From the NCBI RefSeq assembly GCF_900103645.1, contig NZ_FNHP01000007.1, forward strand, positions 62,001 to 126,000: DNA of 64,000 nt. Direction: 5' to 3'. Shown in pieces: positions 7,502 through 14,831 of the stretch. The translations under genes and the position numbers were made by a program. Below the pieces are notes generated by a model. The model saw only the letters and a list, made by a program, of their open reading frames with translations, made no database searches and was not told where the DNA came from. The first letter of the stretch is position 1, and each line of letters opens with the position of its first letter. This stretch comes from Oryzisolibacter propanilivorax. GTDB lineage: Bacteria > Pseudomonadota > Gammaproteobacteria > Burkholderiales > Burkholderiaceae_C.

Positions 7502-8113
7502 ACCACGCCAAGGCTGAAGGGGCTGGAAACGCCAAAACGCAACCGACCCCTGTTCAAGCTGGTGCCACAAGGTGCCACAGGTGCCACAGCCTTATTCCAT
7601 GCGGGTTTGCGAGGCATGGGGCGGTTGTTGGTGTGGTGCCGCAGGGTGCCACAAGGTGCCACAAACAGGCCCTTGATCCCCGGCTTCAGGCCAAAGCTGG
7701 CTGTTCATACAGCCGTTCAGCCCATGGCGTACAGCGTGCGTTGGTAGAAGGCTTGCCCGTTCGACTAAAAAGGATTCCCGGCCGTCCTGGGCGACTCTGG
7801 ACTCCAGTTGTCCAGCAGCGCTTGGCAGAACAAGCCGGGAATGCGCAGGATTCTAAAGGAGGAGCACTCGCGAACTGCCGGCCGCCAGGCCCCAAGGCCT
7901 CAACCGGCGGACATCGAGGCCATGGCGCGGGCCAATGCGCGCAGCATGGCGCATGGTCGATGGCTGCCGAAGCCCGCACGCAAACACAGGAGGGCCGTCA
8001 CAATAAGCACTCGCCACCAGCCAAGCAGGGCCGCAATCCTGCTGCACCGCCAGACCTCCCGCTGGCCGGCTGGTGGCATCCATCGAGCGGGAGCGCATTC
8101 GGGAGGATGCACC
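7502..8113. other. 612-base non-coding region with iterons (candidate replication origin)
   Basis: No gene is supported here. The left part holds six GGTGCCACA iterons (listed separately). A short palindrome, GGCTG-TTCATA-CAGCC, lies near 7697-7712. A very strong ribosome-site sequence, AAAGGAGGAGC near 7855, has no start codon at normal distance. The frame after it (about 7890-8000) still reads protein-like and may be the decayed start of a gene. Confidence 0.6.
7561..7663 (+). repeat. Iteron cluster 1: five perfect and one near copy of GGTGCCACA
   Basis: Perfect copies begin at 7561, 7571, 7580, 7645 and 7655; one copy with a single change (GGTGCCGCA) begins at 7635. Spacing is 9-10 bases within the groups of three, close to one helical turn, as in initiator-binding iterons. 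The two groups are separated by about 46 bases. The reverse complement recurs in cluster 2 at the far side of the gene block. P4 has similar 9-10-base iterons at its origin and at a distant replication region. Confidence 0.8.
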
Positions 8114-9091
8114 GTGTTTCCCAAGTACACCCGCGAAGCCCTGGCCGTACTGCTGGGCTGTACCGTCACCTTCACCGCAGGCCCCTACGTCCTGACCCCT
8201 GAAGGCATTTTCCTGCGCATGAACTGGCGGGCATGGCAGGACTTGACCGACGAGGAACGCCAAGCCATCGCCGGCAGCCCCTGGCCTATGGCGTGCCAAA
8301 ACCAGGACGGCACACCGAAACTCTCGGAGGATGGCACCGCCCTGATTGGCCTGTGCGGCCCCCGGCCCCTGCTGCGGTTTCCATGTACCGCGTTCGAGCT
8401 GTGGCACTACGACCGCGACACGGGCGGCGCCTTGTCCGAGCATCTGCCGCCGGATGCTGAAGGCTGGATCGCCGAGCGACTGGCCGAGGGCGGCACGGCC
8501 AACGAGGCAGTCGCGCACTTGGCCCGCGTGCTGCTGCCTGACGCGCCGCCCCAGGACGGAGCCCAGGCGCACGAGGTTGCCCTCACCCTTGGATGCTACG
8601 CCCGCGCCCTCGACATAGAGCAATGGGCGCGCCATCCCGCCGTAGCGCCCGCGCAAGCGGCCCGGTTGCTGTGCGGCTGTGACCCCTTGAGCGAGAACGC
8701 CAGCGACAGGGATGCACAGACCCTGACCCACCTGTTCGAGAGCTGGAGCACCTGCCACCCTGGTCCGCGCACGCTGGCGCAGTGGGCACGCATCGCCCGC
8801 GAACAGGGCGCGAGGCACTGCACGGAGATTGGCCGCGCCGTGGAATACCTGATCGACCAGACGGGCAGCGCGTTGGGTCAAGCGCCAACTTCACCAACCC
8901 CTTCCGCAGAAGAAAGGCAGGCGCGGCGCTGGCAGGCATGCATCGACGCCGGCTTAGTAATGCCGACTGACACCTACGCCTCATATCCACGCGGCTTCGG
9001 CGCCGTGGCCGAAGGTTTACGCATCACGCGGCAGGCCCTCAAACAAGACCTGGATGCCTACCGGGAGCGGGTCTTCAACCGCCAGCAGTAG
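8114..9091 (+). CDS. Island protein of unknown function with a helical C-terminal region
   Basis: This is 325 residues from a GTG start at 8114, preceded by GGGAGG; longer in-frame openings lack a ribosome site. I do not recognise a family. The N-terminal 100 residues contain a short hydrophobic patch (AVLLGCTVTFTAGPYVL) but no clear signal peptide. The middle is acidic and helical. The C-terminal 55 residues (DAGLVMPTDTYASYPRGFGA and beyond) resemble C-termini I associate with phage-region hypothetical proteins and could be DNA-binding. It lies between the iteron region and the AlpA gene, so a regulatory or replication role is possible but unproven. Confidence 0.65.
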   Translation: MFPKYTREALAVLLGCTVTFTAGPYVLTPEGIFLRMNWRAWQDLTDEERQAIAGSPWPMACQNQDGTPKLSEDGTALIGLCGPRPLLRFPCTAFELWHYDRDTGGALSEHLPPDAEGWIAERLAEGGTANEAVAHLARVLLPDAPPQDGAQAHEVALTLGCYARALDIEQWARHPAVAPAQAARLLCGCDPLSENASDRDAQTLTHLFESWSTCHPGPRTLAQWARIAREQGARHCTEIGRAVEYLIDQTGSALGQAPTSPTPSAEERQARRWQACIDAGLVMPTDTYASYPRGFGAVAEGLRITRQALKQDLDAYRERVFNRQQ

Positions 9092-9114
9092 CAGCAGCAG
9101 GCAAACGGAAAGCA

Positions 9115-9138
9115 AACGGCAGGCACTTACCTGCCGTT
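9115..9138. promoter_or_regulatory. Perfect hairpin upstream of the AlpA gene
   Basis: A 9-base perfect inverted repeat, AACGGCAGG and CCTGCCGTT, with a 6-base loop lies between the unknown gene and AlpA. No run of T follows in either direction, so an operator or processing site is more likely than an intrinsic terminator. Confidence 0.5.
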
Positions 9139-9180
9139 CCATGCGAACAATGGGGCTCCATGTTCACTACGGAGCATGGA

Positions 9181-9420
9181 ATGCAACTCCACCCCACCGC
9201 GCGCCAGTTCGACGCGCTCCCCGACGAGGGCCTGATCCGTCTGGCGCAACTCGTCGCCTCCCCCAAGAACCCGGCCGCGCCCGTGCCCATCAGCGCCTCG
9301 TCCCTGTGGCGCATGGTCAAGGCGGGCACCTTCCCTGCCCCCCTGAAGCTGGGCGCCAAGACCACCTGCTGGCGCGTGGCCGACGTGCGCCGCTGGCTGG
9401 CCCAGCAGGAGGTTGCGTGA
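9181..9420 (+). CDS. AlpA-family phage transcriptional regulator
   Basis: This is a 79-residue small DNA-binding protein. The region PVPISASSLWRMVKAGTFP is the helix-turn-helix, followed by PLKLGAKTTCWRVADVRRWL, the AlpA/Vis signature that ends in a W-x-x-x-D-V-x-x-W-L type motif. I chose ATG 9181, which has GGAG six bases upstream, over ATG 9160. AlpA proteins act as activators of excision or early genes in P4-like and CP4 islands. Its stop overlaps the next start (TGATG). Confidence 0.88.
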   Translation: MQLHPTARQFDALPDEGLIRLAQLVASPKNPAAPVPISASSLWRMVKAGTFPAPLKLGAKTTCWRVADVRRWLAQQEVA

Positions 9421-9698
9421 TGCCCGGCCGCGCCCTCGACCTCCTTGCTATCGCCCAGGCCGCCGCGCGCTACAGCGCCGCCGTGGTCGACACCCGCCAG
9501 CGCCAGCAAGACCTGAGCGACGGCTACGCCGCGTGGCGCCAGCGCATGGGCCACTTCGATGACATCGAGCGCGCCAGCCCCGCGTGGCACGCCATGCTGG
9601 CCGCCACCGCCGAGCAGTACCGCCAGCTCCAGAACGCCCGTGGCCGTCAGCGCCGCGCCCAAGCCCGGCTGCTGCGCCTGGCGCAACCGGAGGTGTAG
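9420..9698 (+). CDS. Small helical protein of unknown function
   Basis: This is 92 residues, starting within the stop codon of the AlpA gene (TGATG), so probably translationally coupled. The sequence is strongly basic at the C-terminus (RGRQRRAQARLLRL) and mostly helical, rich in Ala, Arg and Gln. No family is recognised. Similar small proteins often follow AlpA in such islands. Confidence 0.6.
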   Translation: MPGRALDLLAIAQAAARYSAAVVDTRQRQQDLSDGYAAWRQRMGHFDDIERASPAWHAMLAATAEQYRQLQNARGRQRRAQARLLRLAQPEV

Positions 9699-9701
9699 GC
9701 C

Positions 9702-9764
9702 ATGACTGCCATCGCCATCTTCCACCTGCTGCGCCTGCTGCGCGCCTGGAGGGCACGCCCATGA
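9702..9764 (+). CDS. Very small open frame between overlapping genes (20 residues)
   Basis: This frame begins three bases after the previous stop, with GGAGG in range, and its own stop overlaps the next start (ATGA at 9761). It encodes a hydrophobic and Arg-rich 20-residue peptide (HLLRLLRAWRARP). It may serve only to couple translation. It is reported because the spacing on both sides is gene-like. Confidence 0.3.
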   Translation: MTAIAIFHLLRLLRAWRARP

Positions 9765-10138
9765 CGGCCCCCAGCACAGCCCCTAGCAAAAAGCCCCAGG
9801 GCGCGGCCAGCACCCCAGGGCTTCCTCAAAACGAACTCACGAACCCCGCCATTATGACCATCCCCGCCCTGCGCCTGTCGCCCCGCCAGTCCCGCGTGCT
9901 GGATGCCCTGACCACCACCGCCGGCTGGATCGCCCGCGAAGCCCTCGACCGCATCGCCGGCGCCAGCAACTCGCCCGACGTGGTGATGCGCCTGCGCCGC
10001 AAGCTGGGAGACGACGCCATCGACATGCGGCAGGTGGACGCGCTCGACCGCGACAACCGCCCCTGCCGGCCCGGCCAGTACCGCCTGACCGAGCAGGGCC
10101 GCCAGCGCCTGGCACAGATGGGAGGTGCATCGTGCTGA
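9761..10138 (+). CDS. Putative winged-helix-like protein
   Basis: This is 125 residues. After a Pro/Ser-rich leader of about 40, the segment RLSPRQSRVLDALTTTAGWI through RLRRKLGDDAIDMRQVDALD reads like a winged helix, with a final GQYRLTEQGRQRLAQM typical of wing-plus-helix ends. I do not recognise a named family. It overlaps the small frame before it and the Rha-family gene after it, so these genes form one unit. Confidence 0.65.
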   Translation: MTAPSTAPSKKPQGAASTPGLPQNELTNPAIMTIPALRLSPRQSRVLDALTTTAGWIAREALDRIAGASNSPDVVMRLRRKLGDDAIDMRQVDALDRDNRPCRPGQYRLTEQGRQRLAQMGGASC

Positions 10139-10767
10139 CCATCCCCGCCATCACCATGTGCAAGGACGCACCCCGCGTGGATTCCCGCCTGTTGGCGCGG
10201 CACCTGCATGTGCAGCACAAGAACACCATGGAGTTGCTGGAGCGCCACCGCGCAGACTTTCAGTGCTTCGGGGTTGTTCCGTTTCAAACGGAGAAACCCA
10301 TGGGCACTCAGGGCGGGCGCCCGGAACGCTTCGCCCTGCTGAACGAAGACCAGGCATTTTTGCTGCTGACCTACTCGCGCAACACCACCCGCGTGCGCGG
10401 CCTCAAGGTCTCGCTGGTCGAAGCGTTCGGCGAAGCACGCCGCGCCGCCGAGCTGCGCCGTGCCGAGTACCTGCCCAGCTACCACTTGGCGCACGACGCG
10501 CTGCGCGGGCTGGGACGTGACCCGGCGCACCAGCGCCACCTGCACACCAACGTGAACCGCCTGCTCAACCGCACTGCTGGCATCGAGGCCGGGCAGCGTG
10601 CCCACGCCCAGCACGGCAGCCTGGCAGTCCTGGCCGTTGGGCAAATGCTGGCCGCGCGCGCCGCCGCCGGCGCACGAGATGACCGTGATGCCTACGCCCG
10701 CATCAAGCAGATGCTGGCCCCGCTCCAGGCGCTGGCCGCACCCGCCATGGGGGGCCTGTCATGCTGA
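10132..10767 (+). CDS. Rha-family phage regulatory protein
   Basis: This is 211 residues. The N-terminal 100 match the Rha (pRha) pattern: VDSRLLARHLHVQHKNTMEL, then FQTEKPMGTQGGRPERFALL, then LNEDQAFLLLTYSRNT and LVEAFGEARR. The start is GTG 10132 with GGAGG eight bases upstream. Rha proteins regulate or interfere with phage development and are common in P22- and P4-type regions. The C-terminal half is Ala-rich and helical without recognisable motifs. It overlaps the gene before it by seven bases. Confidence 0.85.
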   Translation: MLTIPAITMCKDAPRVDSRLLARHLHVQHKNTMELLERHRADFQCFGVVPFQTEKPMGTQGGRPERFALLNEDQAFLLLTYSRNTTRVRGLKVSLVEAFGEARRAAELRRAEYLPSYHLAHDALRGLGRDPAHQRHLHTNVNRLLNRTAGIEAGQRAHAQHGSLAVLAVGQMLAARAAAGARDDRDAYARIKQMLAPLQALAAPAMGGLSC

Positions 10768-10866
10768 CCTTCCACCACCGCACACAGGGCCGCGCCGCCC
10801 TGCGCTACACTGGCCGCGTCCCGAAAGGGATGGTGTGTCGTAGCACCTTCGGTTCAGCGGTTGCAG

Positions 10867-10889
10867 CCCCCACCGACAAGCGGGGTTTT
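10867..10889 (+). terminator. Short GC hairpin with T-run inside the RNA region
   Basis: CCCCC and GGGG separated by about 10 bases are followed by TTTT. This would act as a weak intrinsic terminator, or as the end of a processed RNA, upstream of the replication genes. It would fit premature termination as the control mechanism. Confidence 0.5.
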
Positions 10890-10957
10890 GTCACGCCCAA
10901 ATTCCGGGAGCTGGTGCGCCAGCCCCTCATGGTTTTGGACGGGATGGGGCTGGGCTA

Positions 10958-10991
10958 TCCGCAAGGACGCCCCTTGTCCGCAAGGACGCCC
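10958..10991 (+). repeat. Direct repeat TCCGCAAGGACGCCC (two copies)
   Basis: Two perfect 15-base copies begin at 10958 and 10977, separated by four bases, within the candidate RNA region. They may offer alternative pairing partners for the same RNA. Confidence 0.85.
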
Positions 10992-11084
10992 GCACGGCTG
11001 AACCCGTGCTACGAACATCCCGTCCATCCGCTGCGCGTCGTAGCGCAAACGGTGGCCCCTTTGTCTCGTTCAGGAGCCAAGACC

Positions 11085-11306
11085 ATGATCCCCGCCGCCC
11101 AGGGCCGTACCGCGCCCACCATCCAGCCCCATCAGGCCGACACCATCCAGCTGCACGCCCAGGCCATCAACGGCCTGAACATCGCGCTGCACACGCTCAT
11201 GCACGGCCAGCTCGACCAGGTGCAGCTGCACCGCGCCATCGGCAAGGCCCTGCGCGCCAGCAGCGCCATGAAGCGCCTGGCCCACAACCTGCGCGCGGAG
11301 GGCTGA
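11085..11306 (+). CDS. Small helical island protein
   Basis: This is 73 residues from ATG 11085, with GGAG upstream. It is mostly helical (INGLNIALHTLMHGQLDQVQLHRAIGKALRASSAMKRLA) and has no recognised family. It is the first gene after the candidate RNA region and two bases before the next gene, so it begins the replication-side operon. Function unknown. Confidence 0.6.
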   Translation: MIPAAQGRTAPTIQPHQADTIQLHAQAINGLNIALHTLMHGQLDQVQLHRAIGKALRASSAMKRLAHNLRAEG

Positions 11307-11308
11307 CC

Positions 11309-11923
11309 ATGAGCACGACCACGCACAACGCTGCACCCGAGGCAGCGCCGGCGAAGCCTTGCCCGCCCCCCGTCCCCAGCGCCTGCGCCAGCTGCGCGCA
11401 CGCTACCAGCGCCCTGCCCCGCGACTGGCACGCGCTGGACTTCTTCGACCGCCGCGCCGTGGCTGGACAGGCGTTCCACCGGCTGCACTGCACCGCCTTG
11501 CCCGACGCCGAAAAGCCGTGCCTCAAACCGCCGCAAGCCCTTGCGGAAAAAGCGCCTGCAGCTACTGAAACCGTAGCATTGCCCACCGTGCAACAGGCCG
11601 TCCAGCTGGCGCTGCTGACCGTGCGCCACTCCCTGCGCCATGCCCATCGCCTGATCCGCGAGGACTTCGATGGCGACGAGGCGACAGCCCCGCACGCGAG
11701 CATTCTTGAGCTGGTGCTGGAACATTTGGACGGCATCGCCGCCGCCGCGCCCACCAGCTGGGATGACGTGGACGGCCTTTGGTGGCGCGCCTACGAGGCC
11801 GTCCGGCTGGTGGCGCGCACGCTGGACAAGGGCGACTGCACGGCCCAGCGGTATCTGGACGGCGCCCTCACCGAGTTCGAGGCCCTGGCCGGCGCCGTGG
11901 AACTGCTGGAGGACACGCCATGA
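11309..11923 (+). CDS. Island protein of unknown function with an N-terminal Cys motif
   Basis: This is 204 residues. An N-terminal CASCAH plus a later Cys/His pair (RLHCTALPDAEKPCL) could bind a metal. The C-terminal half is helical and acidic. A 30-base piece resembling the dispersed intergenic repeat of this genome (GTAGCTGCAGGCGC on the minus strand, near 11545-11578) lies in frame in the middle, suggesting it was inserted into the coding sequence. No family recognised. Its stop overlaps the primase start. Confidence 0.6.
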   Translation: MSTTTHNAAPEAAPAKPCPPPVPSACASCAHATSALPRDWHALDFFDRRAVAGQAFHRLHCTALPDAEKPCLKPPQALAEKAPAATETVALPTVQQAVQLALLTVRHSLRHAHRLIREDFDGDEATAPHASILELVLEHLDGIAAAAPTSWDDVDGLWWRAYEAVRLVARTLDKGDCTAQRYLDGALTEFEALAGAVELLEDTP

Positions 11924-12948
11924 GCGCCGCCCGCCACATGTCGACGGCCCCCGGCCCATCGCACGCGCGCGTATTGCCCATTGAATCCGCCGTGGGCAGC
12001 ACGCTGGACGGTCTGGCGCCCGCCCTGGCCGCTGCTGGCCTGCGGGTGGACAGCATCGAGCCGGAGCGGCTGATGCGCTGCCCCGTCGATGGAGACCGCC
12101 GTGGGCAGACCAGCGGCGCCTACCGCCTGTTCACCGATGGCCGCCCGGCTGCGCCCTGGTGGAACTGGAAGGCCGGCACGTCCGGCGTGTGGGTGGCCGA
12201 TGGCCCGCCGCTGACGCCCGCCCAACAGCAGCACCAGCGCCAGCGCATCGCCCAGGCGCAGCGCGAACGCCAGCACGAGCAGGCCCGGCAGTGGCAGGCC
12301 CAACTGCCCAAGCTGATCCACCAGTGGAACGCCGCCCAGCCCCTGACCGAGCACTGCGCCGCCGGCATCTACCTGGCGCGCCGTGGCCTGCCGGTGCCCG
12401 TGGGTGACGCGCTGCCGCTGCGCTTCGTGCCCCAGCTCGACTACTGGGATGGCCCCGAGCGCGTGGGCGGCTACCCGGCGCTGCTGGCCGCCGTGACCGA
12501 CCCCACCGGCGCGCTGGTGGCGCTGCACCGCACCTATCTGACCGAGGACGGCCACAAGGCCCCGCTGCCCACGGCCAAGAAGCTGACCCGCACCGCCGGC
12601 CCGCTGGCAGGCAGCGCCATCAAGGTCTGGCCGCCCCTGCTGCGCGATGGCGCGCTGGTGCTGGGGCTGGCCGAGGGCATCGAGACCGCGCTGGCTGCGT
12701 CCGTGCTGGCCGGCATCCCGGTCTGGCCGTGCGTGTCGGCCCACGGCCTGGCCAGCTTCGAGCCGCCGGCTGGTGTGCAACGCATCTACGTCTTCGCCGA
12801 CCACGACGCCAGCGGCGCCGGCCAGCGTGCCGCCGAGCGCCTGGCCCAGCGCGCCGCCCGCATGGGGCTGGTGGCGCGCACCCTCACCCCGCCCAGCCCC
12901 GGCACCGACTGGGCGGACGAACTCATTGCAAGGAGGGCCACCACATGA
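11920..12948 (+). CDS. Toprim-domain primase-like protein
   Basis: This is 342 residues. The C-terminal third is a Toprim fold: E252 in LAEGIETALA, then CVSAHGLASF, then the D-x-D site D294/D296 in FADHDASGAG, with a helical end. The N-terminal 100 residues (LMRCPVDGD, WWNWKAGTSGVW) read like the zinc-ribbon-like region of phage primases but lack the full Cys set. It overlaps both neighbours by four bases, so it is tightly coupled to the DUF927 ATPase. Together these probably replace the single three-domain alpha protein of P4. Confidence 0.85.
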   Translation: MSAARHMSTAPGPSHARVLPIESAVGSTLDGLAPALAAAGLRVDSIEPERLMRCPVDGDRRGQTSGAYRLFTDGRPAAPWWNWKAGTSGVWVADGPPLTPAQQQHQRQRIAQAQRERQHEQARQWQAQLPKLIHQWNAAQPLTEHCAAGIYLARRGLPVPVGDALPLRFVPQLDYWDGPERVGGYPALLAAVTDPTGALVALHRTYLTEDGHKAPLPTAKKLTRTAGPLAGSAIKVWPPLLRDGALVLGLAEGIETALAASVLAGIPVWPCVSAHGLASFEPPAGVQRIYVFADHDASGAGQRAAERLAQRAARMGLVARTLTPPSPGTDWADELIARRATT

Positions 12949-14831
12949 GCGAGGCCACCACCACCGAAGACCTGGCCGTGCTGGACGAGGCACCCGTCAA
13001 CGATCCGCCGCGCCAGCGCACAGCGCCCGCCGCCGATCCAGCTCCTGCCCCCGCGCCGCTGCTGGACATCGACGGCGCCGAGGGCAGCACCGCCGACCCC
13101 TTCCCCGACACCAGCGAACGCCCTTGCTGGCGGGTCTATGACGAGTGGATCGAGCGCAATGGCCGCAAGCTGCGCCCCGGCACCTACCACCACGGCATGA
13201 CCAAGGAGACCGAGCGCGCGCCCAGCGCCCCGGTGGACACTTGGATATGCGGCCCGCTGCATGTGCAGGCGCTCACCGCCAACACCGAAGACGGCGACCA
13301 TGGCCGGCTGCTGCGCTGGAAGAACGTCAGCGGCAACTGGCGCCAGTGGGCGATGCCCATGGAGCTGATGGCCGGCGACGGCGCCGAGGTGCTGGCCGCG
13401 CTGCTGCGCGACGGCCTGGCGCTGGAGCGCAAGATGCGCGCGCGGGTGCTGGACTACATCAACAGCCAGCAGCCGCGCCAGCGCATGCGCGCCGCGTCCT
13501 CGACTGGCTGGCACGCCGGCGCCTTCGTGCTGCCCGACCAGGTGCTGGGGGCGGACGACATCTGGTTCCAGGCCAGCGAGCGCACCGCGCCCTACGGCAG
13601 TGCCGGCACGTTGCAAGGCTGGCAGTCGGAGGTGGCGGCGCTGGCCGTGGGCAACCCGATGCTGGCGCTGGGCATTTCCGCCGCGCTGGCCGGCGTGCTG
13701 CTGGAGCCTTTGAACATCGACGGCGCCGGCCTGCACCTGTTCGGCGACAGCTCCAAGGGCAAGACCACCATCCTGACAGCCGCCACCAGCGTCTGGGGCG
13801 GCGCACAGTTCCGGCGCACCTGGCGCACCACCAGCAACGGACTGGAGGGCGCGGCGCGCATGCACTCGGGCACGCTGCTGGCGCTGGACGAGGTGGGCGA
13901 GGTGGCGCCGAAAGACCTCTACGAATCGGCCTACGCCCTGGTCAACGGCCACGGCAAGACCCGCGCCAATGTGCGCGGCGAGGCCCGGCATGTCGCGCGC
14001 TGGCGCACCTTCGTGTTCTCGACCGGCGAAGTCACCATTGCGTCGCGCATGGCCGCCGGCGGGTTCGAGGCCAAGGCCGGGCAGTCGCTGCGCCTGCTGG
14101 ACGTGCCCATCACCGGCAAGCATGGCGCATGGGACGCGCTGCATGGCCGGGCATCCGGCGCCGCCCTGTCGGACGCGCTGCGCGACGGCGCCGCCCGCCA
14201 CTACGGCCACGCCGGCCCGGCCTTCGTGCGCGCGCTGCTGGATGCGCTGGCCCAGGGGCTGGACTTGCCCGAGCGGCTGCAAGCCATCCAGGCGCGCATG
14301 GCCGCCACCGACGGGCAGGAAACCCGTGGTGCGCGCGTGTTCGCCCTGTGCGCGCTGGCCGGCGAGCTGGCCGCCGGCGCCGGCATCGTGCCCTGGAAAG
14401 CAGGATGCGCGGCCCAGGCGGCACTGCATGGCTTCGGCCTGTGGCGCGGCCAGCGCGGCACCGGCGGGCGCAGCGCCGAGGACGCCGCCATCCTGCGCGC
14501 CGTGGGCGACTTCATCGACCGCCACGGCAGCAGCCGCTTCGAGAGCATGAGCGCCGCCGATGCGCCGCGCGCCGTGGTCAACCGCGCCGGCTACGTCAGC
14601 ACCAGCCCCAGCGGGACGGTGTACCTGTTCACCTCTGGCGGGCTGCGCGAGGCCGCCCAGGGATATGACCTGGCGCGCGTGCTGGCGGCACTGGACACCG
14701 CCGGCGCCTTCGCCAAGCGCGGCGCCAACGGCAAGACCGCCGCTACTACCCGCACCCCGGACGGCCGGACGCCGCGCCTGTACCACGTCCAGCCCGACCG
14801 CCTGATGGGCGCCGAGGAGGCGGAAAAATGA
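12945..14831 (+). CDS. DUF927 ATPase, putative replicative helicase/initiator
   Basis: This is 628 residues from ATG 12945, preceded by AAGGAGG. The DUF927 domain covers about 60-400. Walker A is GDSSKGKT at 267-274 and Walker B is LLALDE at 311-316, followed by a conserved sensor-like segment (WRTFVFSTGE). Family members act as superfamily-3-like helicases in phages and integrative plasmids. An acidic, Pro-rich N-terminus of about 55 residues precedes the domain. With the Toprim gene upstream and the SSB-like gene downstream it forms a replication module; it is my candidate for the protein that binds the GGTGCCACA iterons. Confidence 0.88.
   Translation: MSEATTTEDLAVLDEAPVNDPPRQRTAPAADPAPAPAPLLDIDGAEGSTADPFPDTSERPCWRVYDEWIERNGRKLRPGTYHHGMTKETERAPSAPVDTWICGPLHVQALTANTEDGDHGRLLRWKNVSGNWRQWAMPMELMAGDGAEVLAALLRDGLALERKMRARVLDYINSQQPRQRMRAASSTGWHAGAFVLPDQVLGADDIWFQASERTAPYGSAGTLQGWQSEVAALAVGNPMLALGISAALAGVLLEPLNIDGAGLHLFGDSSKGKTTILTAATSVWGGAQFRRTWRTTSNGLEGAARMHSGTLLALDEVGEVAPKDLYESAYALVNGHGKTRANVRGEARHVARWRTFVFSTGEVTIASRMAAGGFEAKAGQSLRLLDVPITGKHGAWDALHGRASGAALSDALRDGAARHYGHAGPAFVRALLDALAQGLDLPERLQAIQARMAATDGQETRGARVFALCALAGELAAGAGIVPWKAGCAAQAALHGFGLWRGQRGTGGRSAEDAAILRAVGDFIDRHGSSRFESMSAADAPRAVVNRAGYVSTSPSGTVYLFTSGGLREAAQGYDLARVLAALDTAGAFAKRGANGKTAATTRTPDGRTPRLYHVQPDRLMGAEEAEK

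Larger units (their letters stand above)
10815..11030 (+). ncRNA. Candidate C4/P4-cI-like immunity RNA region
   Basis: This 317-base gap between genes carries ordered complementary segments. GGGATG (10827), TCGTAGCAC (10838-10846) and GGTTCAGC (10851-10858) are complementary, in reverse order, to GCTGAACC (10997-11004), GTGCTACGA (11006-11014) and CATCCC (11016-11021). A second pair, GGACGGGATG (10938) and CATCCCGTCC (11016-11025), competes for the same bases. A GC hairpin with TTTT (10867-10889) lies between. Such competing short complementarities mark C4 RNAs and the P4 cI RNA, which end transcription of the downstream replication genes. The exact RNA ends are unknown. Confidence 0.5.

Noticed and set aside
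7697-7712. GGCTG-TTCATA-CAGCC as a LexA (SOS) box
   Set aside because: LexA boxes need CTG-N10-CAG; the spacing here is six, so it is only a short palindrome.
7633-8202. 189-codon frame across the iteron region
   Set aside because: It is translated from iterons and contains HTQEGRH-like low-quality sequence; a chance frame in GC-rich DNA.
10761-11084. Frame through the candidate RNA region as an ash-type protein
   Set aside because: The frame exists but the codons follow RNA-like repeats and pairings; no recognisable protein family. The downstream ATG 11085 has the ribosome site.
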